Numbered from the stretch's first letter, positions 22,777 through 34,992 are shown. The stretch is 64,000 nt of DNA from Chalara sp. BL73 (GCA_918026815.1 CAKJVC010000088.1:248001-312000), one strand, 5' to 3'. A program made the numbers and translations. Notes: generated from the letters alone by a model not told the origin.

Positions 22777-24609
22777 TCACAACCTTTGAGCTCGGAGCTT
22801 ATCCACCACACGATACGTCTCAAGTGCCTTTTCAAAGTCGGCGTATTTGTCTATCAACCTCTTGGTTAGCTATGGTTACAATTATCCGCCGAATCTTCCG
22901 AAGGCGGAAGATAGCTGGGGCGACTTACCCGTATCGCCTTTGGCGAAAGCATCAAACACCCTAGCGGTATTCGGCGCCGGGAAGGGCAAGCTAGACACAT
23001 ATTCTTCCTCTACGGATGTGAAATCGATGCTTTCCGCTTCGCCTCCCGTCGCGCGAAAGGTCAATTTACGGTCGGGAGCACCAAATTGCCACACTGTTGC
23101 ACGACGTAGGTTAGCTTTGAGATATATTTCTACAGAACTGTGCTTTTATTTTCAGAAACTTGGAAAGAACACTTACTTGGCGTAGGATCAGTGACCTCGA
23201 TCTCCCCCTCGGTGCCGGTGATGAGCCAGCGAAGCCGAACATTATCCACGGCATCACCGAATGCATGGCGGAAATTGATTGAGGCGACTGCGCCGGAAGC
23301 AAGCTTGCCTTGCAAGAAAGCGGTATCTGAAGTCGTCTTCAGGCCTAGAGGCCATCGCATTAGTACCAAGAGATTTCCGAAAAAAAATTATAATAAAAAA
23401 TCGCAACTCAAAAGTCCATACTATCATAGGTTGTTCCACCATCGCGCTTTATCTTAAAGCTTGTGGTGTCGATCGCGAGGACAGAGTTGACACTCTCAAA
23501 GTTACCAAGTACGTGGATGAAGGAGTCCAGAACTGTGGCACGTCAGCGTTCACGAGGCGTCAATGAGAAGTGGCAGCACGAACAGTGTCCAAATACAACG
23601 GTGACATTGGTACAACCACTATTTTCGTCCGCGAAAAACTTCATGGACTCGGGCCACACTGGAAAGAAATGGAATATTCCAGTAACGATGGAGGAAGTGA
23701 CTTTCCCAATTTTTCCGCCATCGATCTAAAACTCATTCAGCAACTCCTGGCGCGAGGAGGAAGAAAAACCATACCAGTTCTTTGAGTTTTCCCACAAGGG
23801 GATCGGCTCGAGCCTGGGCTCCTACCATTGTTTTGACGTTCTTGGATTTTGCAAGCTCAGTTAATTCTTCGGTCTCCTTCAGATTGCCAACGATAGGCCA
23901 TTCAACGAAGATATCCTTTCCAGCCAGAATTGCTGGTTTGAGGAGCCTATATGTCCCTCCTGTCAGCCACTGACGAAAATAATGTGCACCGCAACCGTGA
24001 TTTCAGATTATAGGGTACAGAGAACCACTTACTCATAGTGCTTGGTGAATGTAGCGGAGCAAACGATCAAGTCGACATCGGGATCATTAACGATGTCTTC
24101 AGCACGATATGCCTTGACAGAGGATCCTAGATCGTGGGCCGCGATTGCAGCTTTGGAAGACTCGACTGTCGAATTTGATACGGCAGTAATCTCGTAATGA
24201 GGCGACTTTAGAAGCCCGGGAAGATGTGCCTATTAAAGTAGGGAATCAGTATTGGATGGTAAATATAAATCGCGATCGCAAGTCTGGGCTTCAGCCGCTT
24301 TTCAAACATGCCGGCATCACCCAAACCATCACGGGAACAGGCCCAAGGTCATATTATAGGACCTGGTCTTCCTGAAGAACTGTTTTCAAGATGCCCTTCC
24401 AGGTCTGCCACATCTGCGAGCCACCAAATATATGATAGCTTATGGCTCATTGGAAGAGAGCATTTGCCCAAGACTTCATAGCAATAAATGATTCATCTGT
24501 TCTTCAACCTGGAGGGTCAGACACAACATACCCTTACACCCCATGCACCTAACCCCCCCGTAGGACCTGTTGCTGGGAGACCCATGAATCCAACGCGAAT
24601 GGGAGCCAT
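22777..24609 (-). CDS. Gal80-like Gfo/Idh/MocA-family protein
   Basis: Eight exons in phase: 24609-24538, 24229-24033, 23946-23775, 23725-23584, 23532-23422, 23344-23177, 23093-22929 and 22850-22777, giving 366 aa. The N-terminal Rossmann fold reads MAPIRVGFMGL, AHLPGLLKSPHYEITAVSNS and IVCSATFTKHYELLKPAILAG. Catalytic family members have an EKP motif whose Lys is essential; here it is VEWPIVG, with Trp, as in Gal80-type regulators. The C-terminal beta domain has VVFGHFLDSFIHVLGNFESV and WLITGTEGEIEVT. Yeast Gal80 binds NAD(P) and represses the Zn2Cys6 activator Gal4. Intron 1 is 308 nt, far longer than the others. The gene is divergent from a Zn2Cys6 regulator 638 bp away. A sensor role is inferred; a plain oxidoreductase remains possible. 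Confidence 0.85.
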
Positions 24610-25247
24610 TGCTGTTACTGTCCTTTAGGAAGATATTTCGCGGGTGAAGAAAAGGGTAATGTGTATCGAGTTGATGATTTGATCATTGAATGCTCCCGAG
24701 GAAAAGGCTTTTAATATACCTTACGGCTTCAAAGATATTACCTCATAGCTGCTTCTGACAAATCTCCGGAGTTGCGTTATAGCCTTATATGCACCAGCCA
24801 TTACATGTATAAGCTGTTTCTGATGTGATCTGAGGCACTGCCCGATGAAGCTCATATTGAGATGAGGTTCTGACATATGAGTTTCTCGGAGCATGTAAGA
24901 GTGGGATATTTAGTAGATAGGTTATAAAATGATTAATGTGAGTAACTTGGCTTGATCAGTGGTGAAGCAATTTTGGGATGAATATGGGATGAACATTAAG
25001 TCGAAGGTGTATATAACTTAGGGCAGCGTACCCGGAAGCTTAAAGCAGCAACTAGCCATCGGAGTTCCTCGTCTGCTGGAAGCCAAACCCTTTTGGGACC
25101 ATTGATATTATTCAGCTCTAGACCACATTCATTTTCAAGATTTAGAGGCCATAATATTATATACAAGGAAAGTACACTCGCCAGTCTTTCCTGTGTGGAA
25201 GTTTTCGGCGCCTCCAGCTTGTTTCAATATTCGTTTGTCTGTTCTGA
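24610..25247. promoter_or_regulatory. Divergent promoter, Gal80-like gene / Zn2Cys6 regulator
   Basis: 638 bp between two start codons pointing away from each other. It has no open frame of note. I did not find a clear CGG-N11-CCG site by eye. Confidence 0.5.
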
Positions 25248-26806
25248 ATGATTGATATGCCTGTTCCACGGAAAAGATCTTGTGCTCAGTGCAGGTCGGC
25301 GAAAACGCGCTGCAGTCTCTCTGCTCCAAAATGTTCTCGATGCCTGTCGAGACGGCTAAGTTGCGACTACCGTGATGCACTCCCAAGAGCAGTCTCTTCA
25401 GCCGGGTTGGAAGATACATGGCAAGATGCCCTCCCTGCGCCTTTGGCGCAGGCGACTGCCCCATCCATATCAGAGCACGACATTCCCAATCCTTCAGCAA
25501 TTTCAGATGTGGCAGACAACATGCTATGGGATGATCTAAATTCTATGCTGCAGTCTATCAATGCTGATCCCTGGCTCGAGAATCCTTTCTCCAATCTCAC
25601 CACAAGCAATACGCTTCAAGAAGAGCCAGTACAGCAGAAGTCCTCTTCATACCTTCTAACCGCACCGTTAGAAGAACCAATACGAAATTTTCTAATACAA
25701 TTGTCTCAACAACTCTACAGTAGAGAGGTTCTTCTGCTACGACCGTGTTTAGGGTTCGTGCCGCCTAGGTTTAACGACCTTCTCTCACCTAAGTCCATTA
25801 ATGTGCTTGGGAAGAGTTTGATCAGCAGTTACATTTTAAATAAGTTTAGCTCCTATACAACGACGTTGGCCACAATGGCTCTTCCGCCTGTTATTCACAA
25901 GTTTGGCTCCGCGCCGGATCTCAGCAGCCAGCATCCAACATGTGACTTTGAGCTTCTAGAGCCACTGGCGAATTGCAAAGCTTTCATTCCCATGTTTCGT
26001 AGTAAAACACCCGGTAGCGCTAAGTTTCTCAATAGGATTTTGGTCAATGAGGTTCAAAGGTTGCATATTGAGGTTAGTATCGTTCAATGTTGACACACCC
26101 AGTCACTGAGCGCAAATAGTTCCACAAGTATGATGAGCGTACGAGGCTTGCTGCCATACAATCTCTTGCTATCTATATAATCTTATTTGCAGAAGAAGAA
26201 CGCAATCACAGGTGCTTGGTCATGAGCGTTATGCTTGTACTTGCTATAGAAGTAAGTTCTGCATGGTTTAGTCCGGATAGGCTGGTTTCATTGACATCTT
26301 CATGTGGCTTGGTAGGATCTTGGTGTTTCCTGGGTTAAACAATTGCTCCAGCGAGATATAATCTTGAACGACTCGTCCTGGTACGACTGGATAATATGTG
26401 AAAGCTCACGAAGGTATATGGAATACGTTAACAGGGTACAACTATATCTGTTTTGCATGGAGCTGACATGAAATCTAGAACGATGATTTTATTGAGTCTG
26501 TTGCATTCCCTCTTGAGCATGGATATCGGAGTGCCGAAACCAAATATTTGTGTCAGTTTTAAAGATATGCACTTGCCATGTAGTAAAGAACTCTGGGAAG
26601 CGTCCACCAAGACGGAGTGGGAGAGTCGATATGGAAAATATTTATCATCCCGAAAAGCACCCGAGCCGTTAAAGATAAGAGACCTGATCGCTGCACATTC
26701 TGCAGAGAACTCTTCTCCCGTCGATCAGGGTCGAGCAGATGATCTACATGATTGGACTTTAGGGCTTGACGATTTTGGAGACCTTGTGATGGTGGTTGTT
26801 CGATGA
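25248..26806 (+). CDS. Zn2Cys6 transcription factor
   Basis: Four exons in phase, 25248-26072, 26120-26251, 26316-26413 and 26479-26806, encode 460 aa. The N-terminus has the binuclear zinc cluster CAQCRSAKTRC-x6-CSRCLSRRLSC, that is C-x2-C-x6-C-x6-C-x2-C-x6-C, preceded by PRKRS. An acidic region follows (MLWDDLNSMLQSIN, near residues 85-110), a plausible activation segment. The middle region (EEPIRNFLIQLSQQLYSREV; HPTCDFELLEPLANCKAFIPMF) and ESSRRTMILLSLLHSLLSMD in the last exons match the short class of fungal regulators lacking a full fungal_trans domain. The tail is acidic (WTLGLDDFGDLV). Acting in the nucleus, it would bind CGG half-sites. Position next to the Gal80-like gene suggests shared regulation. 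Confidence 0.88.
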
Positions 26807-27955
26807 GAATCTCGGCCATCACTGTAGCTCCCAAGGAGGCGCGAAATGTCATAGCACACGGCACGGTTTGCAATACGTAGGAAACATTCGGGTATAGCCG
26901 TGCTGATATTTACTGTGGGCGGAAGGACGAATCTTGACTAAGAGGGTCTGGATCCTCTATACGATGTCACTATCTTTGTATATATAGATATACTACACAG
27001 GCATACTATCATACTAAGATAAACTGAATAAAATTGAACCAAGTCACTATCTGTGAGAGTGTGGTGCTTCTGTACATGATTTGTACTGTACAGTACAGAG
27101 GGAGGACATTCCCCGTTGGTGGAACCAACTCGCGGACGCCTACTTTTGAGTTTGCCTACCACATACGAAACAGGCTATCATAGTTTCGCTCTGGCCAACA
27201 AAAGCTAATTGGCAGATGGCCAGAAGGGAGTTACCCAACTTGACTCTGGGCTATCTCTTACTTGCTCCTACAGTAAAGTTTTGCCGAAGGTGTTTATGTT
27301 TCTGAGGACCTACTGTTCCTATCGAAAGTTGGGCCACTATAATCAATCGAGTCATGGTGCAACTAACAATCTATTACTGCAAACACCACATCATGCACCC
27401 TTTAGTGGTGGATGTGCGTGAGGCAACGCCAGTCCCGCAAATACGTTACTCAATTGTAGGATATGTGGCGTGCACGATAGTTATAGTGGCTTAAGCGTTG
27501 TCGTTTATATGGACATGTTGAAGAATGCCATTCGAGCTCGGATCGACCAGCGCAACCAGAGACTCTGAAGAAAAAACGTTGCCAACCGTGGCATGACTCT
27601 GCCGACTGCATTCCACCTTGTCTGCGCACGGCCGTCTATTACAGTACAACGCTTACCGGGTGTTCCAGGTTGAACGATCGCCACAATCAGGGGATCCAAT
27701 CGCAGCCCTTCACACCCCTTACAGTTCGCATCCAGTTTCGTGCGGTTTGTTTAACCTTTAAAACTCGCGTGGTTGTAACTGCTTGGCTCTGCGCGCCCCT
27801 CCCCGCCCGCGCCGCCTCCTTCTTCCATATTATGGTGTCCCAGCCCATTTGTTTCAACGCGTGGTCATGATTGACCAATTCTGTGAAGCTCAAATTCTAC
27901 GATTTTAGATCTCATAGTATTGTGGTAATGAGCCGTGAATGGCGGCAGCGATAGA
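26807..27955. other. Intergenic with a 16-nt palindrome
   Basis: 1.15 kb between two plus-strand genes. It has a TA-rich stretch near 26975-26995 and a perfect 16-nt palindrome at 27082-27097. No supported gene. Confidence 0.5.
27082..27097. repeat. Perfect 16-nt palindrome
   Basis: TGTACTGTACAGTACA equals its own reverse complement. It lies about 860 bp before the CFEM receptor start. Confidence 0.8.
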
Positions 27956-29737
27956 ATGTGGCTCAATTGGTTCTTGTATGCGATATGCGTCTTGCTGGCA
28001 ACGGGTCCCGTAAAGGCACAGTCGGCAGATCTGATATCCATGCTCCCAAAATGTGGTGTAAGTAGGAAAATTTGCGAGTTTGTGATACGGAATACTGACA
28101 TCTTAAAGCTCACCTGCGTAGTACAAGAAGTGCCCTCAAACACTCTCGCCAGTGGTAATTTGACAGCTATTGCGAGCGACTTGTGTACGAATATAACGCT
28201 TCAAAAATCGCTTTCCAGCTGTGTGTTTTCAGCCTGCAACGACAGCGAACTCCTTAGTGCGTATTCGTGGCTTGGGCGTGCGGTCAACGCTAATTTATTT
28301 AGAAATTTCTGGATATAATCAAGTCCTATGTGAAGGAGCACCCGCAGAAAGTCGAGTTGAGGTTAGCACCAATCTGCCCAAAACAGCAACACATATTCCT
28401 CTAACATAAATAAAACTAGATTACTAGGATAGCTGGGGTCACATTCGGGGCTTTGGCCGTGCTGGCTGTCATCATCAGATGTTACTCTAGATATGCCATC
28501 ACCAAAGGGCTACAGGCCGATGATTTCACAATCGTTGCGGCTGCAGTGGTCATTTGTGGGATCATTGTAGTCGATTTTCAACGTAAGCACATACATGCAC
28601 AACATGACTAGTTCTAACGCTGTAAAGTCTGTGCGAGGGGTTTTGGTCTACATGTATGGAATGTCAATCCCAAACAACTTGTTCCTCTTATGAAGGTATG
28701 CCACGACTTCACGGTCGAGAGAAGTCGTTAACGTGTGTTCAGATATTCTACTATTCTGAGATGCTGTATGTTATTGCCATCTCCCTTGTCAAGGTGTCAA
28801 TCCTTCTCTTTTACGTAAGGCACCGTGCTGTGAATTTGCTGGGATACTTCTCACATTTGTCTAGCACCGTGTATTTGTCAATCGCAATTTCCGCATCCTG
28901 AACCATGTTACAATTGCCTCCGTGGCTGCATTTGCAATTTCCATCACCTTGGTCATAATATTCCAGTGCTGGCCAGTCTACGCTGTGTGGGACAGGATGG
29001 TGCCGCACAAGTGTATAAACATGAATGCGCTAACCCTTGCATGCGGTTCAATCTCCGTTGCACAGGATGTTTTCATTCTTCTTATGCCATTGCCCCAGAT
29101 CATTTGCTTACAAATGGATTTCAAGAAGAGAATGATTCTCCTCTCGATGTTCAGCGTAGGCACTCTAGCTTGCGTTACAAGTGTCGTGCGTCTGAAATAT
29201 ATGATCGATTTCGGGCATACGCAAGATCAAACCTGGGACAATGCTATCCCGGCAGTATGGTCCGTGGTCGAGCTCAGCATAGCCACGATTTGCGCCTGCC
29301 TACCATCCATGCGTGCACTTCTTGCCCGCTGGCTTCCCAGAATGTTCGACATATCCAGCGCCGCAGCGCCAGCTAATCCCGGACACCGGCTCAACAACTA
29401 CGAAGCACCGGATCAGAACAGCACGTCCTCGCTATCCAGTCAGAAGAAATCAGGATACGACAAGCTTAGCTCGTTAAGCAACACTTTCGAAAGCGGGACC
29501 TCTGACCCTACACGCGAAACTATGTTCGGTCTTAATAAAACCAAACCATTACCTGAAATAAACAACAGTCGAGGCCAAGGGCTGTTACCAAAATGGAAGC
29601 CAGCCCCACTGATACCGATGCAGTACGCATCGAAACCGCTCCCTAAGATATGGGATGCGCAACATACCCTCGGTGAAGGTCGCTCCGTGGAGAATATCTC
29701 GGCCACAACGTCACCACCAAAAGGGTCACACTTGTAG
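27956..29737 (+). CDS. CFEM-domain Pth11-like seven-helix receptor
   Basis: Seven exons in phase, 27956-28057, 28109-28256, 28303-28361, 28420-28582, 28628-28695, 28743-28814 and 28865-29737, encode 494 aa. A signal peptide (MWLNWFLYAICVLLATGPVKA) is followed by a CFEM-like extracellular domain: MLPKCGLTCVVQEV, ASDLCTN, LSSCVFSAC and QVLCEGAP. Seven membrane helices follow (for example VTFGALAVLAVIIRCYSRYA, EMLYVIAISLVKVSILLFYH, IASVAAFAISITLVIIFQCW), the fungal rhodopsin-like layout with ADDFTIV and a WPVYAVWD loop. The last 130 residues form a Ser/Pro-rich cytoplasmic tail. Relatives sense host or nutrient surfaces and signal through G proteins. Only six of the usual eight CFEM cysteines are seen. 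Exon 1 could read on through the first intron without a stop, but only splicing gives the CxxxC motif. Confidence 0.87.
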
Positions 29738-30207
29738 GAATTGCAGAGGGACACTCGCACAGGTAGACAAAAGGGGCATGCAAAATACTTGCATGTACTT
29801 AGTGATGATCTTAATGATAATGAAGCTATGAAATAACAAGATGCCTAAGCTCTTCTCACAAGCATCAAACATGGAAGCTTATGGTGCTAATCCTTTAGCA
29901 GAATCATGATCCTTTCCCAATCCAACGCTATTTGCCATGTTATCATCCTCTCAAAGAAAGCGCCAATATCTTTTGCAGACCAAATATACATTTGGGAAAG
30001 ACTACTCGAGCAACTTCATTATCCCATAAAATTAGCTAGCTAACCCCCCCCACCCCAAAAAACGAACTCCTTTGTCCTATGTCAATCCTACAAAACATGT
30101 ATCCTGCCACATATGTGATTCGGAGGCCGTTGCGCCACTTATGGCTTCTGCATGTAAACATATACAACCGTGGTATCATCTATCCATCCCTCCCCTTCAA
30201 CAGGCCT
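29738..30207. other. Intergenic between convergent genes
   Basis: Tail-to-tail spacer between the CFEM receptor (+) and SMC1 (-). No gene is seen. Confidence 0.5.
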
Positions 30208-33200
30208 TCAAACGTACTTTCGCAAATCCAGTGTAAGAGTCTTCGAGCTGTTGACTTCCTGATCTCTGAACACACCCACCAAACTCTCACTGCCTTGGAA
30301 CAACCCAGTCTTCAAACTGATGACGATAAATTGCATCCCAGGACCAGCGTGCTCACGGATATAATTCTTGATCTTCTCCACGTTTGCATTATCAAGCGCA
30401 GCATCAACTTCGTCAAGGACAAAGAAGGGGCTCGGTTGGTAGGAATGAACTGCAAACAGAAGCGCAAGTGCAGCCATTGTTTTCTCACCACCCGACAAAT
30501 GCTCCATATCACGGAAACGCTTGAGAGGAGGCATAGCATGGTATTTGATGCCAGATAAATAAGGAGCATCGCTGTCTTCGATATCGAGGTATGCTTGGCC
30601 ACCGAGAGGAAACGTGGCGGATCGTGTAAGGTCTTTGTAAACATGCGATATTTGCTCGGAGATATGTGTAAAGGCTTTGCTGAAGAGATCAAAACGCTTT
30701 TGTTTAACCTCAGCGAATGCATCTTTGGCATCCTTCGCCTTTTTACGAGCGTCCTCAAAGTCTTTCTCTGTAGCATCCAGCCTGGACTGCACACTATCAA
30801 GCCGATCAATAGCACGCATGTTTGGATTGAGCTTCTCTAGTTCCGCGTTGAGCTTGTCTATTTTCTCTTGAAGATGCTCTTCCATGACTTCCTCGTTGGG
30901 CTGCTAATATTAGCCTGTGTAATTTCGCGGAAAAACATGTTACTTACAACTTTTAGATCTTCATCGAGGTTTTCGAAATCGACTTCAATGCCATAGTCCT
31001 TAATGATTTCTTCCTCTTCCTCTTCATCAATATCCATTGCTTCGGGATCAGTTGGAAGAATATTGTCATCAACAGGAAGACTCTCGAGCTTCGCTGAGTT
31101 TTCTGTGAGAGGGATGTTAATCTGTTCAAGCTTACAGCGACGCAGCAAAGCATATCTTCCCGCGCTGTTTTTCTGCCCCTCTGCTTCGAGGACTGCGACA
31201 GATTTATTACGACTGTCAATCTCCTTGCTATGCTTCTGAAGCTCGTTCCGCGCAGCAGTCACCTTCTCGGTCTTTGCTGCAAGTTTCTCCTTCAGCTTGT
31301 TTAATTCATCACCGAGTTGAGTCAAGTGCGCCTCATCGTGACCAATTGCATTCTGAAGAGCCACTTTCTCGGCAAGGTATGCCTGGGCGTCCTTCTCGCG
31401 GGTTACGATAAGATCCTCTAGTCGCTTGACACGGCCATCCGTCTTTTCGCGCTGATCTGTTTGCCACTTGGATATACTCTCTAAGCTTTGCTTCTGCATC
31501 GCAAAATCATTCCTCTTGATGGAGGCTTCCTGCTCGAGTCTACCTTGCTGCGCCTCGTATGCTCGTATGTTCGGGTACTTCAGGCGTTTGCAAAAGTTCC
31601 CAAAAATACCATCTTCAACTTGAGCCACCTCATCTTCGAACTTTTTGACAGTCGCACGGAGGCTCTCCAGACCAGATTCCTTATCACCATACTTGGGCCG
31701 CATCTCTTGGAGTATCCGTTGCTCGTAGGCAAGCTCCTTCTTCTTACTGGCAAGATTTTGTTCGAAGGCGGCCAACTCACTCTTGGCATATGCCAGACGC
31801 TGCTCTAATCCAGTTAAGTCAATTTGTAGTTGCTCTTCCTGGGAGCTCTTTCGATTGACCTTAGGTAGTGCTTCAATGGACTCTCTCATCTTTTGTATGC
31901 TGTTCTTGAGATTCTCAATGTCGTGCTCATCTTCAAACCGCCGTTTACCGCCCTTGTGCTCAGGGCCGCGACCACCAGTCATTAAACCAGCTTTATGAAT
32001 TACAAAACCTTCGAGTGTGACAGCTTTGACTTCAATCTTCCGATCATAGCAAACATGCTTGGCAGTCGCAAGATCATCACACACAATAGAGCTTCCACAA
32101 GCATATGACATAGCTCTTTCCAATGAAGAATCGAAGTTGATGGTATCGATTGTCAATCGAGCCTTGGGGAGTCCTTTCAGGTTTGAGTTGACAGCATTGA
32201 CTTTGATATTGTCCAGAGGAATGAACGTCATGGGACTGAAACGTTGATCTTTCAGGTACTGCACACACTCTGTACCTGTTTTTTCTGTATCTACTATCAC
32301 AGAATCGAAGTCACGACCAAGGGCGGTAATGACAGCTTCCTCAAACTTGGACTGTTTTGGTTTGCAAAGTTCACCAATACGCCCTTTAACTCCAGGGAAT
32401 ATGCGTTTGAGAGAAGAGATAGTTTCTTTTGTTCTCTTTTCTCTTTCATTCTGTCTTCGACCATCATCCGCGAGGGCCAATGTCTTTAGCATCGCCTGTA
32501 ACTTCTCCTCTTGCTCAGTGTGGAGCTGATTGACCTTGACACGTTCTGACTGAATGTTATTGAACGCTTTCTTCTTCTCATCAATATCTTTGGAGATCTC
32601 CTTGATAGAATTCTTCGTGGAAATCCTGCGTTCCTCGATCATCTTGACTTCAGCATCCAGTTTGCCCACAGAACCTTGTGCAGCGTCAAGTTTCCCCTTC
32701 AGACTGCTAGCAGTGACTTCGTCAGTTTTCATCTGCCGCTTGAGATTGTCCAGCTTTGCTTGATTAGCCGAAGTTTTCATTACCACTCTCGATCGAAGGG
32801 CATTGTATTCCTTGAAATCTTCTTCACTGAGCTGTTTGCCTTGCTTCTTCAGTGTCTCCTGCCACTGGATCTCAAATTGCTTCTGTGCCTTCTCAATCTG
32901 AGCAAGCTGCCTCTTCGTGTCAGTCTCCTGCTTTACTTGGTCATCCCTCTCTTTCTTCACCTCCACGGCCCGTTTTGTTTCTTTCTTGATGATATTCTGG
33001 GTTTGTTCAACTTTCTCGTCAATGGGTATCAGGTCGTTTGCTTTATCCTCGATCACTTTTTCCTGTCTTCTAATGTTTCGTTCAACTTTCGCAACTTCCT
33101 TATTCACTTTGCCCTGAGCTCCGCGCGCCTCCTCAAGGGCTTTCTCATACTTCTCCACCCCTCGACGATACTCCTTCAGATTTTCTTGGTGCTCCTGGAT

Positions 33201-34140
33201 ACTGGCGCTGGACTCTTCCATAACACGTTGGAAGTGGTAGAGCTTCCAGAGAATGTGATTAACAATGGCTCCATCTCGCTCTTCGGCCTTGCTCTGGTAC
33301 GCCTCGGCCTCTTTCTTCTGTTCCTGGTATTGCTTTATCTCCGAGTTTATACCTCTGCGTCGATGAAGATTGTAGGTCTGATTCTCTGCTGCCTGCTCCG
33401 CTTCCTCTTGCAACCTCTCATAATCTGCTTTATATTCCAAACTACCAGAAATTTGTTCTATGAGTCTTGTCAGGTCCTTGGGTGATTGCGACGCAATTTG
33501 TTCTACGTCTCCTTGAAAGACAAGAAAATTCCGTGCCTTTATGAGAATGTTTTCTGCTTCCAGAGCATCGTTGTATTGGGATGCAGACACAACTCGATCA
33601 TTGATCCGATACTCACTCGCGCCTGAGCTGGTAATGGTTCGCTTCCACTTCTGTTCGTCCCCAGCATCATCTTCGTAAACTGCCATTACCCATGCGCTTT
33701 TAGGATCATTGCGTCCTGGTCGCTGGGATTGCGTTTCTTCATCAGACGCCTCACCACCTCCATTTGCGTGTCCATTCGTGACCGGTGCAGCCGCGGAGCC
33801 ATCATCGTTGATTTTTGAGGTTTTGAGCACTCGTCCTCGATAAACCAGATCCTTCAGATGCGCCGAACGGAGATGTGACGACTTGATTCCAAGCACGAAG
33901 GAGATCGCGTCCATACTACATAGCATGTCAATAGGTGATAAGACTCGCCCAAAGGACTAGACATACGAATTCGACTTTCCAGATCCATTGGGCCCGATGA
34001 TTGAAGTAAAATAGGAGTCACCAAAAAGGAGGGTGTGGTGGCCCTTGTAGGATTTGAAGTCTGCGCAGACGGTTAGGATCTTGAAACCTGCATACTGGAG
34101 TCAACATACTAAACAGTTCAAGACGAATGAGCTTTCCCAT
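30208..34140 (-). CDS. smc1: Cohesin subunit Smc1
   Basis: Four exons, 34140-34110, 34060-33967, 33915-30948 and 30900-30208, encode 1261 aa, the usual Smc1 size. The start MGKLIRLELF joins to NFKSYKGHHTLLFGDSYF, and Walker A is GPNGSGKSN, interrupted after Asn-Ser by intron 2. Long heptad-rich coiled coils flank a hinge near residues 510-680 (FPGVKGRIGELCKP; HKAGLMTGG). The C-terminal head has the ABC signature HLSGGEKTMAALALLF and Walker B FFVLDEVDAALDNANV. The TFPLGGQAYLDIEDSDAPYL stretch is typical of Smc1 rather than other SMC proteins. With Smc3, Scc1 and Scc3 it forms the ring holding sister chromatids together. The gene is divergent from GPC1; two ACGCG cores lie upstream of the start. 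Confidence 0.97.
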
Positions 34141-34992
34141 TTTGATATATATGTCGCGATGTATTCTTGGTGGGGCACACGCGCCGAAAGAAGGATGCGA
34201 TGGGGTGTCTTGACGGTAGTGAAGATGGTTTTCACCAAGGGATCGCGGCGCACCCGTGTTCCCGTCTGTTCCAAGAACTGTCTGGAGGAATTCGCACACT
34301 AGTAATGTATATACACCGCGTGGAGTCGCGGCTCCGCCAATGTCGAACGCGAGATATTAACCAAACCCTAGTACGTGAGAATTGCCAAGGCACAAGGCTG
34401 GCAGACGACACGTGATCACTATGATGGGCACGAGGCTGAATGAAATGTGGGCACGAGATGTACCATGACATCGCGTCGCCTGAAACTACCTATCTTCTTG
34501 TCTGGAATCTGTCTTCTCTTCTGCTGCTTCTTGTTTGTATCTCTAGAAGGGAAACCTAACGATAAGCAGCTATCACTCATCATAAGCAGGTAGCTTACAC
34601 CAACACTACTACCTTTATTTGGGGAGACATCACGCAGAGATTATTGATAAATAGTGGTTGTGGTGGTTGCTGCTTCTCCAACCAACCACATTCGCGTGTT
34701 GAACCACGAACTTCAATCTGCACTTTTCAACCACTTATACACTAATATTTATGCTTCCGAGCTTGAACTACCGTAGTCACAATCCCAAGTCCTCTTACTA
34801 GTTGCTTTAGCTGCACATACCTGCTGGTGGGACCTGGAAGTAGTTACCTGTATTTGTCACTGCATGTGTTCCTTTGGTCACTTGGACATTTCACAGGCCC
34901 ATATTCTAGAGTTGCGCATTATTCTTAAGTCCCGTAAGCTACCCTTATTCCTATTCGCACTTGATTTATCAGAACACAAATCACAGAACAAC
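34141..34992. promoter_or_regulatory. Divergent promoter, SMC1 / GPC1
   Basis: 852 bp between divergent starts. It contains ACGCG cores at 34179-34183 and 34347-34351, a CACGTG box at 34409-34414, and a pyrimidine-rich stretch near 34490-34530. An in-frame open stretch upstream of GPC1 from 34864 starts with TGC-like leader sequence and is judged untranslated. Confidence 0.5.

Noticed and set aside
24610..25247. Gal4-like CGG-N11-CCG site in the divergent promoter
   Set aside because: None found by eye; not reported as a site.
32676..33485. 269-codon plus-strand open frame rich in Leu/Phe
   Set aside because: Exact antisense of the Smc1 coiled coil; Glu/Lys-rich codons give Leu/Phe-rich complement. 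Smc1 is certain.
34864..34992. Upstream ATG extending Gpc1 by 43 residues
   Set aside because: Extension is hydrophobic and unlike family N-termini; the ATG at 34993 is better.
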